DNA from: Prevotella sp.
GTDB taxonomy: Bacteria > Bacteroidota > Bacteroidia > Bacteroidales > Bacteroidaceae
Assembly: GCA_022732315.1 (NCBI GenBank)
Contig: JAIJUV010000042.1
Span: 1 to 16,709 of the forward strand
Length of the DNA stretch: 16,709 nucleotides
Direction of reading: 5' to 3'
Every line of letters starts with the position of its first letter. Within the stretch, counting starts at the first letter, position 1. A program made the position numbers and the translations under genes. The notes under the pieces are model-generated. The model ran no database searches and was not told the DNA's origin. It saw nothing but the letters and a program-made list of their open reading frames with translations. Positions 6,934 through 13,835 of the stretch are shown here, piece after piece.

Positions 6934-6965
6934 TTCAATGCGTTAAAGAATCCACTTCAATGCGT
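6934..6965 (-). promoter_or_regulatory. Paired direct repeats upstream of the barrel gene promoter
   Basis: TTCAATGCGT occurs at 6934-6943 and again at 6956-6965, exactly 22 bp apart (about two helical turns), both on the same face and just upstream of the -7 box. This is the geometry of a dimeric activator site. The regulator is unknown. Confidence 0.4.
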
Positions 6966-7081
6966 AAAAAAAACAATTATTCGTTCTTCTATTGAGAACT
7001 TGCCGGGAAAATGATGAAAATGTAACGTTAAAAAAACTAACTCGCTCTAAATAGAACTTCTATTGAATATCAAGAAGTTGT

Positions 7082-7174
7082 AAAAATACCTATTCTATAT
7101 AGGTAACGATATGGAAACGAGCGGACTTCTGCTCGTTTCTGTATTTTGCAACATGCAAAGAACGCCTTTAATCG
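7082..7174 (-). ncRNA. Second candidate leftward small RNA
   Basis: Downstream of a minus-strand TACCTTTG box (7179-7186) come two hairpins. One pairs GAAACGAGC (7114-7122) with GCTCGTTTC (7131-7139) and extends with wobble and A-T pairs to about 7108/7145. The next pairs TACCTAT (7087-7093) with ATAGGTA (7099-7105) and is followed leftward by five U residues (7082-7086), as in an intrinsic terminator. No coding sequence is evident. The AACGAG/CTCGTT stem is shared with the candidate at 5690-5796. Confidence 0.4.
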
Positions 7175-7178
7175 AGTG

Positions 7179-7186
7179 CAAAGGTA
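7179..7186 (-). promoter_or_regulatory. -7 box, leftward
   Basis: Minus-strand TACCTTTG in the context GTACCTTTGCAC, matching the other leftward boxes in this window. The expected -33 TTTG is absent. Confidence 0.4.
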
Positions 7187-7210
7187 CGATAAAATTTTAA
7201 ATCTTCCATA

Positions 7211-7247
7211 GTTCGTGAGGTGAAATTCATGGGAATTTGAACTTTTT
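7211..7247 (+). terminator. Possible rightward terminator before the abi promoter
   Basis: AAATTC (7223-7228) pairs with GAATTT (7233-7238) around an ATGG loop; GTTC (7211-7214) pairs with GAAC (7239-7242) across an 8-nt bulge. Five T residues follow (7243-7247). The stem is AT-rich and bulged, so this is tentative. It would insulate the abi unit from upstream transcription. Confidence 0.3.
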
Positions 7248-7289
7248 ACGTTAAAATACATATTTGATAAGCAGATTTTGAAGAAAATA

Positions 7290-7321
7290 TTTGGTGAAAT
7301 GAAATAAAAAACGTATCTTTG
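7290..7321 (+). promoter_or_regulatory. Consensus Bacteroidetes promoter of the abi gene
   Basis: TTTG at 7290-7293, then 20 nt, then TATCTTTG at 7314-7321. Both boxes and spacing match the consensus exactly; it is the best promoter in the window. Transcription should begin near 7327. Confidence 0.8.
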
Positions 7322-7326
7322 CAGCA

Positions 7327-7380
7327 CTAGAATCCGCCACGCTTCCCATAGAACAGCGTACCAGGGCGGAACTTTTTGTT
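7327..7380 (+). ncRNA. Structured leader RNA of the Abi gene (possible abiF-type RNA)
   Basis: From the predicted start site to the Abi start codon the transcript folds into one hairpin. TCCGCC (7333-7338) pairs with GGCGGA (7365-7370); stacked on it, ACGCT (7339-7343) pairs with AGCGT (7355-7359). An 11-nt apical loop and a 5-nt bulge (7360-7364) remain. CTTTTTGTTT follows at once, so the RNA could end here as a roughly 50-nt independent transcript, with the Abi gene made only on readthrough. From memory, a conserved RNA motif called abiF has been described next to Abi_2-family genes; whether this is a member needs a covariance-model search. Loop bases 7346-7350 (CCATA) can also pair with TATGG at 7389-7393 in the early coding region. 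Confidence 0.5.
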
Positions 7381-7383
7381 TAT

Positions 7384-8280
7384 ATGCGTATGGAATATAT
7401 TAATCCACCACTTGGTACAGCAACCCTTTTAGCCAATCTTCAAAATGAGGGATTGATGATTATGGATGAGAGAAAAGCATTTGCTTTCCTTGAGAATGTC
7501 AGCTACTTTAGATTTGCAGCATATTTGCGTCCTTTCAAGGCATCGGATAAGCATGGCTATAAGGAAAATGCTACCTTTGAGAAGGCAGTGAGGCTTTATG
7601 AGTTTGATGCCAAACTTAGAACCCTACTATTTTCCGCTATTCAAAAGATTGAGATTTCTTTGCGGGCAAAGGTTATCAACCAGTTTTCTTTGAATTTTGG
7701 AGCTTTTTGGTTTATCAATCCCGATTTGGCTGTTGACAAGCATAAGTTTGCAGAGAATCTTTCCTCTTTGGATAGAGAACTGCAGCGTTCCAAGGATGAT
7801 TTTATCAAAGAGCATTATGTAAAGTATGGCAAGGAAGATTTTCCACCAGCTTGGAAACTAATAGATTTGACTTCGTTTGGCTGCTTGACAAAATTGTATT
7901 TCAATTTCGCCAATGGTGCTGCCAAAAAGAAAATAGCTCGTTCCTATAACATTCCTCAGCAAGAGATTCTCGAAAGTTGGATGAAATCCATCAATGCGCT
8001 TCGCAACTGTTGTGCCCATCATGGGCGTGTATGGAATCGTGTGATGCCTATAATGCCCCAACTTCCAATAAAGTTAAAACAAGCATGGATAACGAATAAG
8101 CCAGAAGTCGCCAATCGACTATATTCCGTTCTTTGCTGCTTGTTATATTGGCTAAATGCCATTGATTCACGAAATGAATTATGTGCTAAGTTCAAGGACT
8201 TATTGTCACAATATCCAGAAGTCGACACGAATGCCATGGGATTTCCTAGGCATTGGCAAGATGAGCCATTGTGGAGATAG
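7384..8280 (+). CDS. Abi family abortive-infection protein (Abi_2, AbiD/AbiF-like)
   Basis: A 298-residue soluble protein that I recognise as Abi_2 (PF07751), phage-defence proteins thought to be HEPN-type RNases that stop host growth on infection. Two hallmark segments are visible: FSAIQKIEISLRAKV (83-97), with the conserved E90 and R94, and INALRNCCAHHGRVWNR (203-219), which holds the HEPN catalytic pattern R-x4-H (R207, H212) followed by the Arg-Val-Trp-Asn typical of the family. The family is usually near 300 residues, so it looks intact. ATG codons at 7384 and 7390 are both possible starts; a hairpin and U-tract lie where a ribosome-binding site would be. The gene is clearly more AT-rich than the envelope and exporter genes, is single, and is flanked by gene-free DNA and remnants, suggesting horizontal acquisition. 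The consensus promoter and structured leader suggest RNA-level control. Confidence 0.9.
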   Translation: MRMEYINPPLGTATLLANLQNEGLMIMDERKAFAFLENVSYFRFAAYLRPFKASDKHGYKENATFEKAVRLYEFDAKLRTLLFSAIQKIEISLRAKVINQFSLNFGAFWFINPDLAVDKHKFAENLSSLDRELQRSKDDFIKEHYVKYGKEDFPPAWKLIDLTSFGCLTKLYFNFANGAAKKKIARSYNIPQQEILESWMKSINALRNCCAHHGRVWNRVMPIMPQLPIKLKQAWITNKPEVANRLYSVLCCLLYWLNAIDSRNELCAKFKDLLSQYPEVDTNAMGFPRHWQDEPLWR

Positions 8281-8286
8281 CGGTTT

Positions 8287-8314
8287 GGTATTCGGACTAA
8301 CTTATCCGAATACC
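8287..8314. terminator. Hairpin just after the abi stop codon
   Basis: GGTATTCGGA (8287-8296) pairs with TCCGAATACC (8305-8314), a perfect 10-bp stem with an 8-nt loop, six bases past the stop codon. No T-tract follows, so it is a transcript-end or stability hairpin rather than a clear terminator. Confidence 0.5.
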
Positions 8315-8657
8315 TGCTGCCATAAAGTTTTGTTGCTAATGATGATTATTACATCTGCTTTCATATACTTTTGTAATACAGACTTTCTGCTATTCCCTTG
8401 TGTATTAATCGTAGCTGTTGCCACAAAGTAGTTGCCATCTTCCTTGTGTACAAGCTTTGTTCTATGGCTTGTCACATCAAATTGATGAACTCGTAGGTTT
8501 TGTTGTTGTTGATGGCTTGTTGCTCAAACAGCTCATAGTCGAGCACCTTTCTCCGTTTCAAGAACAAGGTCATCCATCCGCCATAGAGGATACTCCCTAA
8601 CAAGAAGATGGCAAACACCAATTTGTTATAGAAGAACAACTGCGACTGTCCTTTTAT
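8302..8657 (-). pseudogene. Degraded coding remnants (membrane fragment plus HlyD-like tail)
   Basis: On the minus strand an open stretch 8657-8472, without a normal start and bounded upstream by a stop at 8658-8660, encodes a hydrophobic segment (FFYNKLVFAIFLLGSILYGG), then a basic/acidic tail ending TYEFINLM. It overlaps by a few bases another open stretch, 8475-8302, in a different frame, reading HKEDGNYFVATATINTQG and ending KADVIIIISNKTLWQQVFG. The second resembles the C-terminal tail of HlyD-type secretion adaptors (GMKADVEI...SLLQ-like pattern); the first resembles a membrane protein's C-terminal anchor. Neither is complete. They look like the surviving 3' ends of exporter-associated genes between abi and the AraC gene. 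Family calls are by eye and weak. Confidence 0.4.
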
Positions 8658-8686
8658 TTAGCACATTGAAGCCTTGTTCACTAATT

Positions 8687-9592
8687 TTATGTTAGTAGTC
8701 TTCCCTTGCGATATTGCTGGGGAGTGGAACCCGTCAATCTCTTGAAGTACTTGCAGAAGAAACTGACATTGGGGAAATTCAGCTCATCGGCTATCTCTGA
8801 TGTCTGCTTGTCGCTATGGCGCAACAATACCTTGGCGGTGGAAATGACGGCACGGTCTATCCACTCCTTCGCACCCACACCACTGGTAGCCAGCACCACC
8901 GTACCCAAGTAGCGGCTGGTGATGCAGAGCTTCTCGGCATAGAAGGCAAGCTGATGCTCTTTGCTGCCATGGAGATTGACAAGGCGCAGGAAACGATTGA
9001 ATATCTCATTGGAATGGGAAGGAGACGACACGGATGTACGATCATGAAAGAGTAGGTCATAATAATGAGTAACCGTGGTTATCAGGCTGTAGATGATCTC
9101 CTTACTGGTGCCGTCCTCTCCCATCAAGTCGTGCAAAAGACGAAGCATTCGGTCGAGGATGGTTCGCTCCTCAAAGGATACAATTCTTCTCCCATCCTTC
9201 ACCTGTCCATTGAAGAGTTCAGGCAGTCGACCTCCATGCGCCATCAAGAAGAGGTCGGTTGGCAAGCCCATTCCCTCCAACAGGAAATCATCGCTCACCT
9301 CCAAGGGCTCCACGATGGTGCCTGGCGTGATAAACACGATAGTACCTTCCTGTAAAGTATGCTCTTGCAGGTTGATGATGCCCCTCAACTGTCCACGCAC
9401 AATCATTCCCATTCGATAAACTTCCACCAAGAAAGGTGAGGAAGCCATCCCTAAATGGCGAAACAAAAAACCATCTATGCCTAATGCCACTACCATACCA
9501 TCCTGATAACTCAGCAACTTCTTATTTTGCCTCGTATCTTCTGGCAATATCTTATAAATCTTGTCCAAAGGAAGTCTTTGCAGTTGTTTCAT
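8687..9592 (-). CDS. AraC-family transcriptional regulator
   Basis: Starting at the ATG at 9590-9592 (MKQLQRLPLDKIYKIL) the product has 301 residues. The first two thirds form an effector or dimerisation domain of cupin-like character (FLVEVYRMGMIVRGQLRGIINLQ, then QEGTIVFITPGTIVEP). The last hundred residues are an AraC-type double helix-turn-helix: LAFYAEKLCITSRYLGTVV, then TSEIADELNFPNVSFFCKYF with the typical RLTGSTPQQYRK ending. An ATG at 9659-9661 would add 23 residues, but a -7 box (9659-9666) overlaps it, so that start would lie upstream of the transcript. It diverges from the exporter operon and is the obvious candidate regulator of that operon and of itself; the effector is unknown. 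Confidence 0.88.
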   Translation of the reverse strand: MKQLQRLPLDKIYKILPEDTRQNKKLLSYQDGMVVALGIDGFLFRHLGMASSPFLVEVYRMGMIVRGQLRGIINLQEHTLQEGTIVFITPGTIVEPLEVSDDFLLEGMGLPTDLFLMAHGGRLPELFNGQVKDGRRIVSFEERTILDRMLRLLHDLMGEDGTSKEIIYSLITTVTHYYDLLFHDRTSVSSPSHSNEIFNRFLRLVNLHGSKEHQLAFYAEKLCITSRYLGTVVLATSGVGAKEWIDRAVISTAKVLLRHSDKQTSEIADELNFPNVSFFCKYFKRLTGSTPQQYRKGRLLT

Positions 9593-9658
9593 CGCTTCTA
9601 TATATATAAATAATGTGTAACTTATACCATGAGATTCTCCTTTCGAAGAAATCCGACG

Positions 9659-9666
9659 CAAAGATA
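9659..9666 (-). promoter_or_regulatory. -7 box of the araC-type gene
   Basis: Minus-strand TATCTTTG followed by GC, a full TAnnTTTG match, 67 bp before the preferred start codon at 9592. It overlaps the upstream ATG and so decides the start. The -33 position (around 9687) has no TTTG. Confidence 0.55.
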
Positions 9667-9763
9667 ATCATTTTAATCCATAAAATGTCATTCTCTCATA
9701 TTATTCCTACAAAAAGAACATTCTTGCATTAAAATAGGTAGCTAAAGTTTGCAGAAATCACTG

Positions 9764-9771
9764 TAACTTTG
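9764..9771 (+). promoter_or_regulatory. -7 box of the exporter operon
   Basis: TAACTTTG matches TAnnTTTG, 27 bp before the TolC-like start codon. The nearest TTTG upstream (9748-9751) is only 12 nt away, too close for a normal -33 box, which fits a promoter that depends on the AraC-type activator. Confidence 0.5.
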
Positions 9772-9797
9772 CACCCAGAAACAAAAACAATGAGAAA

Positions 9798-11054
9798 ATG
9801 AGAATGAAAAGAAAAAGTATTCTTGTAATGTTGGTCTCGCTGCCTCTTCTTGGCTTCGCCCAGTCATTGACCTTGGACGAATGCCAGAAAATGGCACACG
9901 ACAACTATCCTGCCATCAAGCAGTATGGCATGGTGGAGACCTTGCGAGACTATAATGTGAGCAATGCCACCAAGGGATGGCTGCCACAAGTGAACGTGCA
10001 AGCCGGTGCATACGCCTTCACCGACATCATCAATGCCAACCAGCTGATGGAGCAGATGGGATTCGACATGAAGAACTATATGGCAAGCGGCATGGTAAGC
10101 GTGAAGCAAACCATCTATGATGGTGGACAGATAGCCGCTGGCAAGGAGGTGGCTAAGGCGCAAGCGGAGGTGCAGAAACGCCAAATCGACGTTTCGATGC
10201 ACGACGTCAACGAGCGAGTGGAGCAACTCTTCTTCGGTGTGCTGACCCTCGATGAGCAACTGCACCAAAACGGCATCTTGCAGAAAGACCTCGGCGTGAG
10301 CAGCACCACCGTAAAGAGCATGATCAAGAATGGACTCGCCAACCAGAGCGACCAGGATGCTATCAACGTGGAACTGATGAAGGCAGAGCAGCAAGCCGAT
10401 GCCCTCTCAGCCTCTCGCAAGGCTTACCTGAAGATGCTCGGCGTGTTCATCGGCAAACCATTATCAGAAAACACAAAGGTGGAAAAACCTGCCATGACGC
10501 TCCCGGCCGCCAAGGATTCCTGGGGATTGAACCGTCCTGAGCTGTCCTTCTATGCTTCGCAAAACCTACTCTTGGACACACAGCGCAAGCAGCTCGACAC
10601 TCGTCTTCGTCCTACCATCGGGTTCATGGGCATGGGATTGCTCCATACCCAGGTTTCCGACATGGTACACAACGGCATGTTGCTCGGCGGCATCAACATC
10701 TCCTGGAACATCGGTGCACTCTACACCCGCAAGAACGACATCCATAAGATAGAGGTGCAGCGACACATGAACGACAACCAGAAGGAGACTTTCCTCTTCA
10801 ACAACCGTCTGCAAAATGAGGATGCCGATGGCAATATCCAGTCTATCAAAAAGCAACTCACCAAGGATGCACAAATCGTAACCCTTCGGGAGAACATCCG
10901 ACAGACCAACGAGAAGAAAGTAAAGCTCGGCACAGAGACGGTGAATGAACTCATTCGCAGTATCAATGCCGTGAACATGGCGAAGCAGCAGCAATCGCTG
11001 CACGAATTGCAATTATTGCAAGCCATCTATCACAGTAAATTAATTAATAATTAA
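9798..11054 (+). CDS. TolC-like outer-membrane efflux channel
   Basis: A 418-residue outer-membrane efflux protein (OEP/TolC family). It has a signal peptide (MRMKRKSILVMLVSLPLLGFAQ, cleavage probably next to AQS) followed by the family's first helix LTLDECQKMAHDNYPAIKQYG. Long heptad-rich helices at about 110-215 and 330-412 and strand-like segments between (VNVQAGAYAFTDI, IGFMGMGLLHTQV, GGINISWNIG) match the repeated helix/strand layout of a trimeric channel-tunnel. It is a little shorter than E. coli TolC. It heads the exporter operon, 12 bp before the adaptor gene, and should provide the outer-membrane exit. Confidence 0.92.
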   Translation: MRMKRKSILVMLVSLPLLGFAQSLTLDECQKMAHDNYPAIKQYGMVETLRDYNVSNATKGWLPQVNVQAGAYAFTDIINANQLMEQMGFDMKNYMASGMVSVKQTIYDGGQIAAGKEVAKAQAEVQKRQIDVSMHDVNERVEQLFFGVLTLDEQLHQNGILQKDLGVSSTTVKSMIKNGLANQSDQDAINVELMKAEQQADALSASRKAYLKMLGVFIGKPLSENTKVEKPAMTLPAAKDSWGLNRPELSFYASQNLLLDTQRKQLDTRLRPTIGFMGMGLLHTQVSDMVHNGMLLGGINISWNIGALYTRKNDIHKIEVQRHMNDNQKETFLFNNRLQNEDADGNIQSIKKQLTKDAQIVTLRENIRQTNEKKVKLGTETVNELIRSINAVNMAKQQQSLHELQLLQAIYHSKLINN

Positions 11055-11066
11055 GATTTTAAAACA

Positions 11067-11963
11067 ATGAAGAAAGTAACATTCTATATTACGGCAGTGG
11101 CAGCCATGCTTTGCACCGCTTGCTCTAACAACGATGTACAGTATGACGCTTCGGGTGTATTTGAAACCACAGAAGTCATCGTGTCGGCCAAAGGCACTGG
11201 CGAACTTGTTTCCTTCCACGCAGAAGAAGGACAAGACGTGAGCATGGGACAAGAGCTTGGTAGCATCGATACCCTCCAGCTCTATCTCAAAAAGAAACAA
11301 CTCCTCTCCAACATCTCTGCCACAGAGAGCAAGCGACTGAACGAGAGCCGACAGGTAGCCTCCATCCAGCAGCAAATCTCCAACCTGCAACGTGAGCGTA
11401 AGCGTTTCAAAGAACTGGTGAAGGAGAACGCAGCCAACCAGAAGCAGGTGGATGACATCGACTACCAGATCATGGTGCTCCAGCGTCAGCTTGCTGCTAC
11501 CTCTGAACAGATAGGCAGCAACAACAGCAGCTTGACAGGACAGAAAGGCAGCATCGCAGCACAGATAGCGCAGCTCGAAGACCAGATGCACAACTCCATC
11601 ATCACCTCTCCTATCCAGGGCACCATCCTCACCAAGTACATGGAGCAAGGCGAGTTTGCCGCTCCAGGCAAGCCTCTCTTCAAGGTGGGCAACATCCACG
11701 ACATGAAGCTGCGTGCCTACATCACCGCCGACCAACTCACTGGCCTAAAGATTGGTCAGAAAGTAAAAGTCTATGCCGACCAAGGCAAGGCTGACCGCAA
11801 GGAATACCAAGGCACCGTGACCTGGATTTCGAGCAAGGCAGAGTTTACCCCTAAGACCATACAGACCCGAGACGAAAGAGCCAACCTCGTCTATGCCGTG
11901 AAGATTGCGGTGAAGAACGATGGCTTGATCAAGGAAGGAATGTATGGAGACGTAAGATTTTAG
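11067..11963 (+). CDS. HlyD/YbhG-type periplasmic adaptor lipoprotein
   Basis: A 298-residue membrane-fusion protein linking the inner-membrane transporter to the TolC-like channel. The N-terminus ends in LCTACS, a lipobox-like sequence with C19 as probable lipidation site, although Cys at -3 is unusual. A biotinyl-lipoyl half-motif lies at 34-65 (TTEVIVSAKGTGELVSFHAEEGQDV) and its partner at 178-205 (IITSPIQGTILTKYMEQGEF). Between them residues about 72-172 are Gln/Lys/Leu-rich coiled coil. A beta-barrel domain follows (MKLRAYITADQLTGLKIGQKVKVYAD) and the protein ends with EGMYGDVRF. Size and order match E. coli YbhG. The stop codon runs into a dispersed repeat at 11962. Confidence 0.9.
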   Translation: MKKVTFYITAVAAMLCTACSNNDVQYDASGVFETTEVIVSAKGTGELVSFHAEEGQDVSMGQELGSIDTLQLYLKKKQLLSNISATESKRLNESRQVASIQQQISNLQRERKRFKELVKENAANQKQVDDIDYQIMVLQRQLAATSEQIGSNNSSLTGQKGSIAAQIAQLEDQMHNSIITSPIQGTILTKYMEQGEFAAPGKPLFKVGNIHDMKLRAYITADQLTGLKIGQKVKVYADQGKADRKEYQGTVTWISSKAEFTPKTIQTRDERANLVYAVKIAVKNDGLIKEGMYGDVRF

Positions 11964-11994
11964 TGAAGAACGAAGAGTGAAGAGTTAAGAATCC
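11962..11994 (+). repeat. AGTGAAG-type dispersed repeat
   Basis: Identical at 30 of 33 positions to 5361-5393 inside wbqC. It fills most of the 40-bp gap between the adaptor gene and the first ATPase gene and shares two bases with the adaptor's stop codon. Confidence 0.8.
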
Positions 11995-12003
11995 AATAGT
12001 ATT

Positions 12004-12966
12004 ATGGCAATAGTTTCTGTTAGAAATATCAAGAAGACCTACAACAAGGGAAAGGTCGTGGCTCTGCGAGACCTGAGCTTTGACGTGGAGGAAGGCGAGA
12101 TTTATGGCATCATCGGACCAGATGGAGCAGGCAAGACCTCACTCTTCCGCATCCTCACCACCCTCCTCTTGGCGGATCGAGGCACGGCCTCGGTGGATGG
12201 GCTGGATGTGTTGGCTAACTACAAGGAGATTCGCAAGCGCATCGGTTACATGCCAGGCAAGTTCTCTCTCTACCAAGACCTCTCGATAGAAGAGAACCTG
12301 GAGTTCTTTGCCACTATCTTCGGCACCACCATTGAGGAAAATTACAACTTGGTGAAGGACATCTATCAGCAGATAGAGAAATTCAAGACGCGCAAGGCTG
12401 GCAAACTGTCGGGCGGTATGAAGCAGAAGCTTGCCCTCAGTTGCGCCCTCATCCATGCACCAAGAGTCCTCTTCCTCGATGAGCCAACCACTGGCGTTGA
12501 CCCTGTATCCAGAAAGGAGTTTTGGGAGATGCTGAAGAAGCTGCAGAAGGAGCACGGCATCACCATCATCGTCTCCACCCCTTACATGGACGAGGCGATG
12601 CAGTGCGACCGTATCGCCCTCATTCAAGATGGCGAGTTCCTGAAGATCGATTCCCCACAAGGCATCATAGCCTCTTATCAAGAACAGCTCTGGGCTGTGC
12701 GCAGTGATGAGATGCACCAGCTATTGGGCGACCTCCGTGAATATCCGAGCACCAAGACTGCCTTCTCATTCGGCGAGACATTCCACGTAACGCTATCCGA
12801 TGGCAACAAGGCTGATAGCGACCCAGCGGCTTCTCGTACAGCCTTTTCGAGCAATGTCACGACACAAGTTCTCGTTAACTATCTCTCTCATCGAGGACAT
12901 CACAACGTGAGCGTTGCTCCGATAGAGGCTTCCATCGAAGACTGCTTCATGGCATTAATGAAATAA
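12004..12966 (+). CDS. ABC transporter ATPase, YbhF N-terminal-half type
   Basis: A 320-residue ABC ATPase. Walker A is GPDGAGKT (38-45), signature LSGGMKQ (135-141), Walker B VLFLDE (155-160, catalytic E160). Two motifs deviate: the Q-loop reads GYMPGKFSLY (81-90) with Gly at the Gln position, and the switch-His segment reads STPYMDEA with P193 in place of His. The Asp in Walker A and the loss of the switch His also occur, as I recall it, in the first half of E. coli YbhF. Residues after about 230 form an extra C-terminal domain (LWAVRSDEMHQLLGDL onward, ending SIEDCFMALMK) of the kind found in drug-export ATPases. It should pair with the next gene's ATPase. Gaps are 40 bp upstream and 56 bp downstream. 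Confidence 0.92.
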   Translation: MAIVSVRNIKKTYNKGKVVALRDLSFDVEEGEIYGIIGPDGAGKTSLFRILTTLLLADRGTASVDGLDVLANYKEIRKRIGYMPGKFSLYQDLSIEENLEFFATIFGTTIEENYNLVKDIYQQIEKFKTRKAGKLSGGMKQKLALSCALIHAPRVLFLDEPTTGVDPVSRKEFWEMLKKLQKEHGITIIVSTPYMDEAMQCDRIALIQDGEFLKIDSPQGIIASYQEQLWAVRSDEMHQLLGDLREYPSTKTAFSFGETFHVTLSDGNKADSDPAASRTAFSSNVTTQVLVNYLSHRGHHNVSVAPIEASIEDCFMALMK

Positions 12967-13022
12967 ATCCTTTCCTCAATGGGTAAGGACATTTCAAACT
13001 GAAATAAAAGATTAGGAACAAT

Positions 13023-13769
13023 ATGAACAACAATAACGACTATGCTATCGTAGCGGAAGGATTGACCAAGCAGTTTGGCGACTTCATAGCCACCAACCAC
13101 ATCACCTTCCAGGTGCATCGTGGCGAGATATTCGGCTTCCTCGGAGCCAACGGTGCTGGCAAAACCACCGCCATGCGCATGCTCTGCGGATTGAGCCGTC
13201 CTACGGATGGGCACGCTACCGTGGCTGGCTTCGATGTCTATCGAGAGGCAGAGATGGTGAAGAAGAACATCGGCTACATGAGCCAGAAGTTCTCCCTCTA
13301 CGATGACCTCACGGTGTATGAGAACCTGCGCCTCTTCGGCGGCATCTACGGCATGAGTACCCAGGCGATCAAGGAGAAGACCACCTTGCTTCTAAAGGAG
13401 TTAGGTTTCGAGTCTGAAAGAAACACGATGGTAGGTTCACTGCCGTTGGGTTGGAAACAGAAGCTCGCCTTCTCGCTCAGCATCTTCCACGACCCCAAGA
13501 TTGTGTTTCTCGATGAACCAACAGGAGGCGTTGACCCTGTGACTCGCCGCCAGTTCTGGGAACTCATTTACCAGGCAGCCGACCGAGGCATCACCGTCTT
13601 CGTAACCACCCACTATATGGACGAGGCAGAGTATTGCGACCGAGTGAGCATCATGGTGGATGGCAAGATAGAGGCACTCGACACGCCAGCCGAACTGAAA
13701 CGCAAATTTGGTGTCAGCACCATGTATGATGTATTCCTGCACTTGGCTCGCAAGGCCAAACGCAGTTAG
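13023..13769 (+). CDS. ABC transporter ATPase, YbhF C-terminal-half type
   Basis: A 248-residue ABC ATPase. Walker A GANGAGKT (41-48), Q-loop GYMSQKF with Q88, Walker B IVFLDE (160-165, E165) and switch His H197 (TTHYMDEAEYCDR) are all canonical. The signature is not: LPLGWKQ (140-146) replaces LSGGxxQ, as in the second half of YbhF-like proteins. In an ABC dimer each ATP site uses Walker motifs of one subunit and the signature of the other. The site made by this subunit's Walker motifs and the LSGG of the preceding ATPase is therefore complete, and the opposite site is degenerate at three motifs. AGGAAC before the start codon is a reasonable ribosome-binding site. Confidence 0.92.
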   Translation: MNNNNDYAIVAEGLTKQFGDFIATNHITFQVHRGEIFGFLGANGAGKTTAMRMLCGLSRPTDGHATVAGFDVYREAEMVKKNIGYMSQKFSLYDDLTVYENLRLFGGIYGMSTQAIKEKTTLLLKELGFESERNTMVGSLPLGWKQKLAFSLSIFHDPKIVFLDEPTGGVDPVTRRQFWELIYQAADRGITVFVTTHYMDEAEYCDRVSIMVDGKIEALDTPAELKRKFGVSTMYDVFLHLARKAKRS

Positions 13770-13792
13770 CCTCATGGAGGAAAAGGTAATGT

Positions 13793-13828
13793 CTTAACTC
13801 CCTTTTACTCCTTAACTTCTTTAACTCC
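13793..13828. repeat. CTTAACTC-type low-complexity repeat
   Basis: Successive units CTTAACTC, CTTTTACTC, CTTAACTTC and TTTAACTCC fill most of the 66-bp gap between the second ATPase and the first permease gene. In reverse complement the units read GAGTTAAG, as in the 11962-11994 repeat. Confidence 0.6.
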
Positions 13829-13835
13829 TCAAATC

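Noticed and set aside
9748..9771. TTTG at 9748-9751 as the -33 box of the exporter promoter
   Set aside because: Only 12 nt separate it from the -7 box; the Bacteroidetes spacing is about 20.
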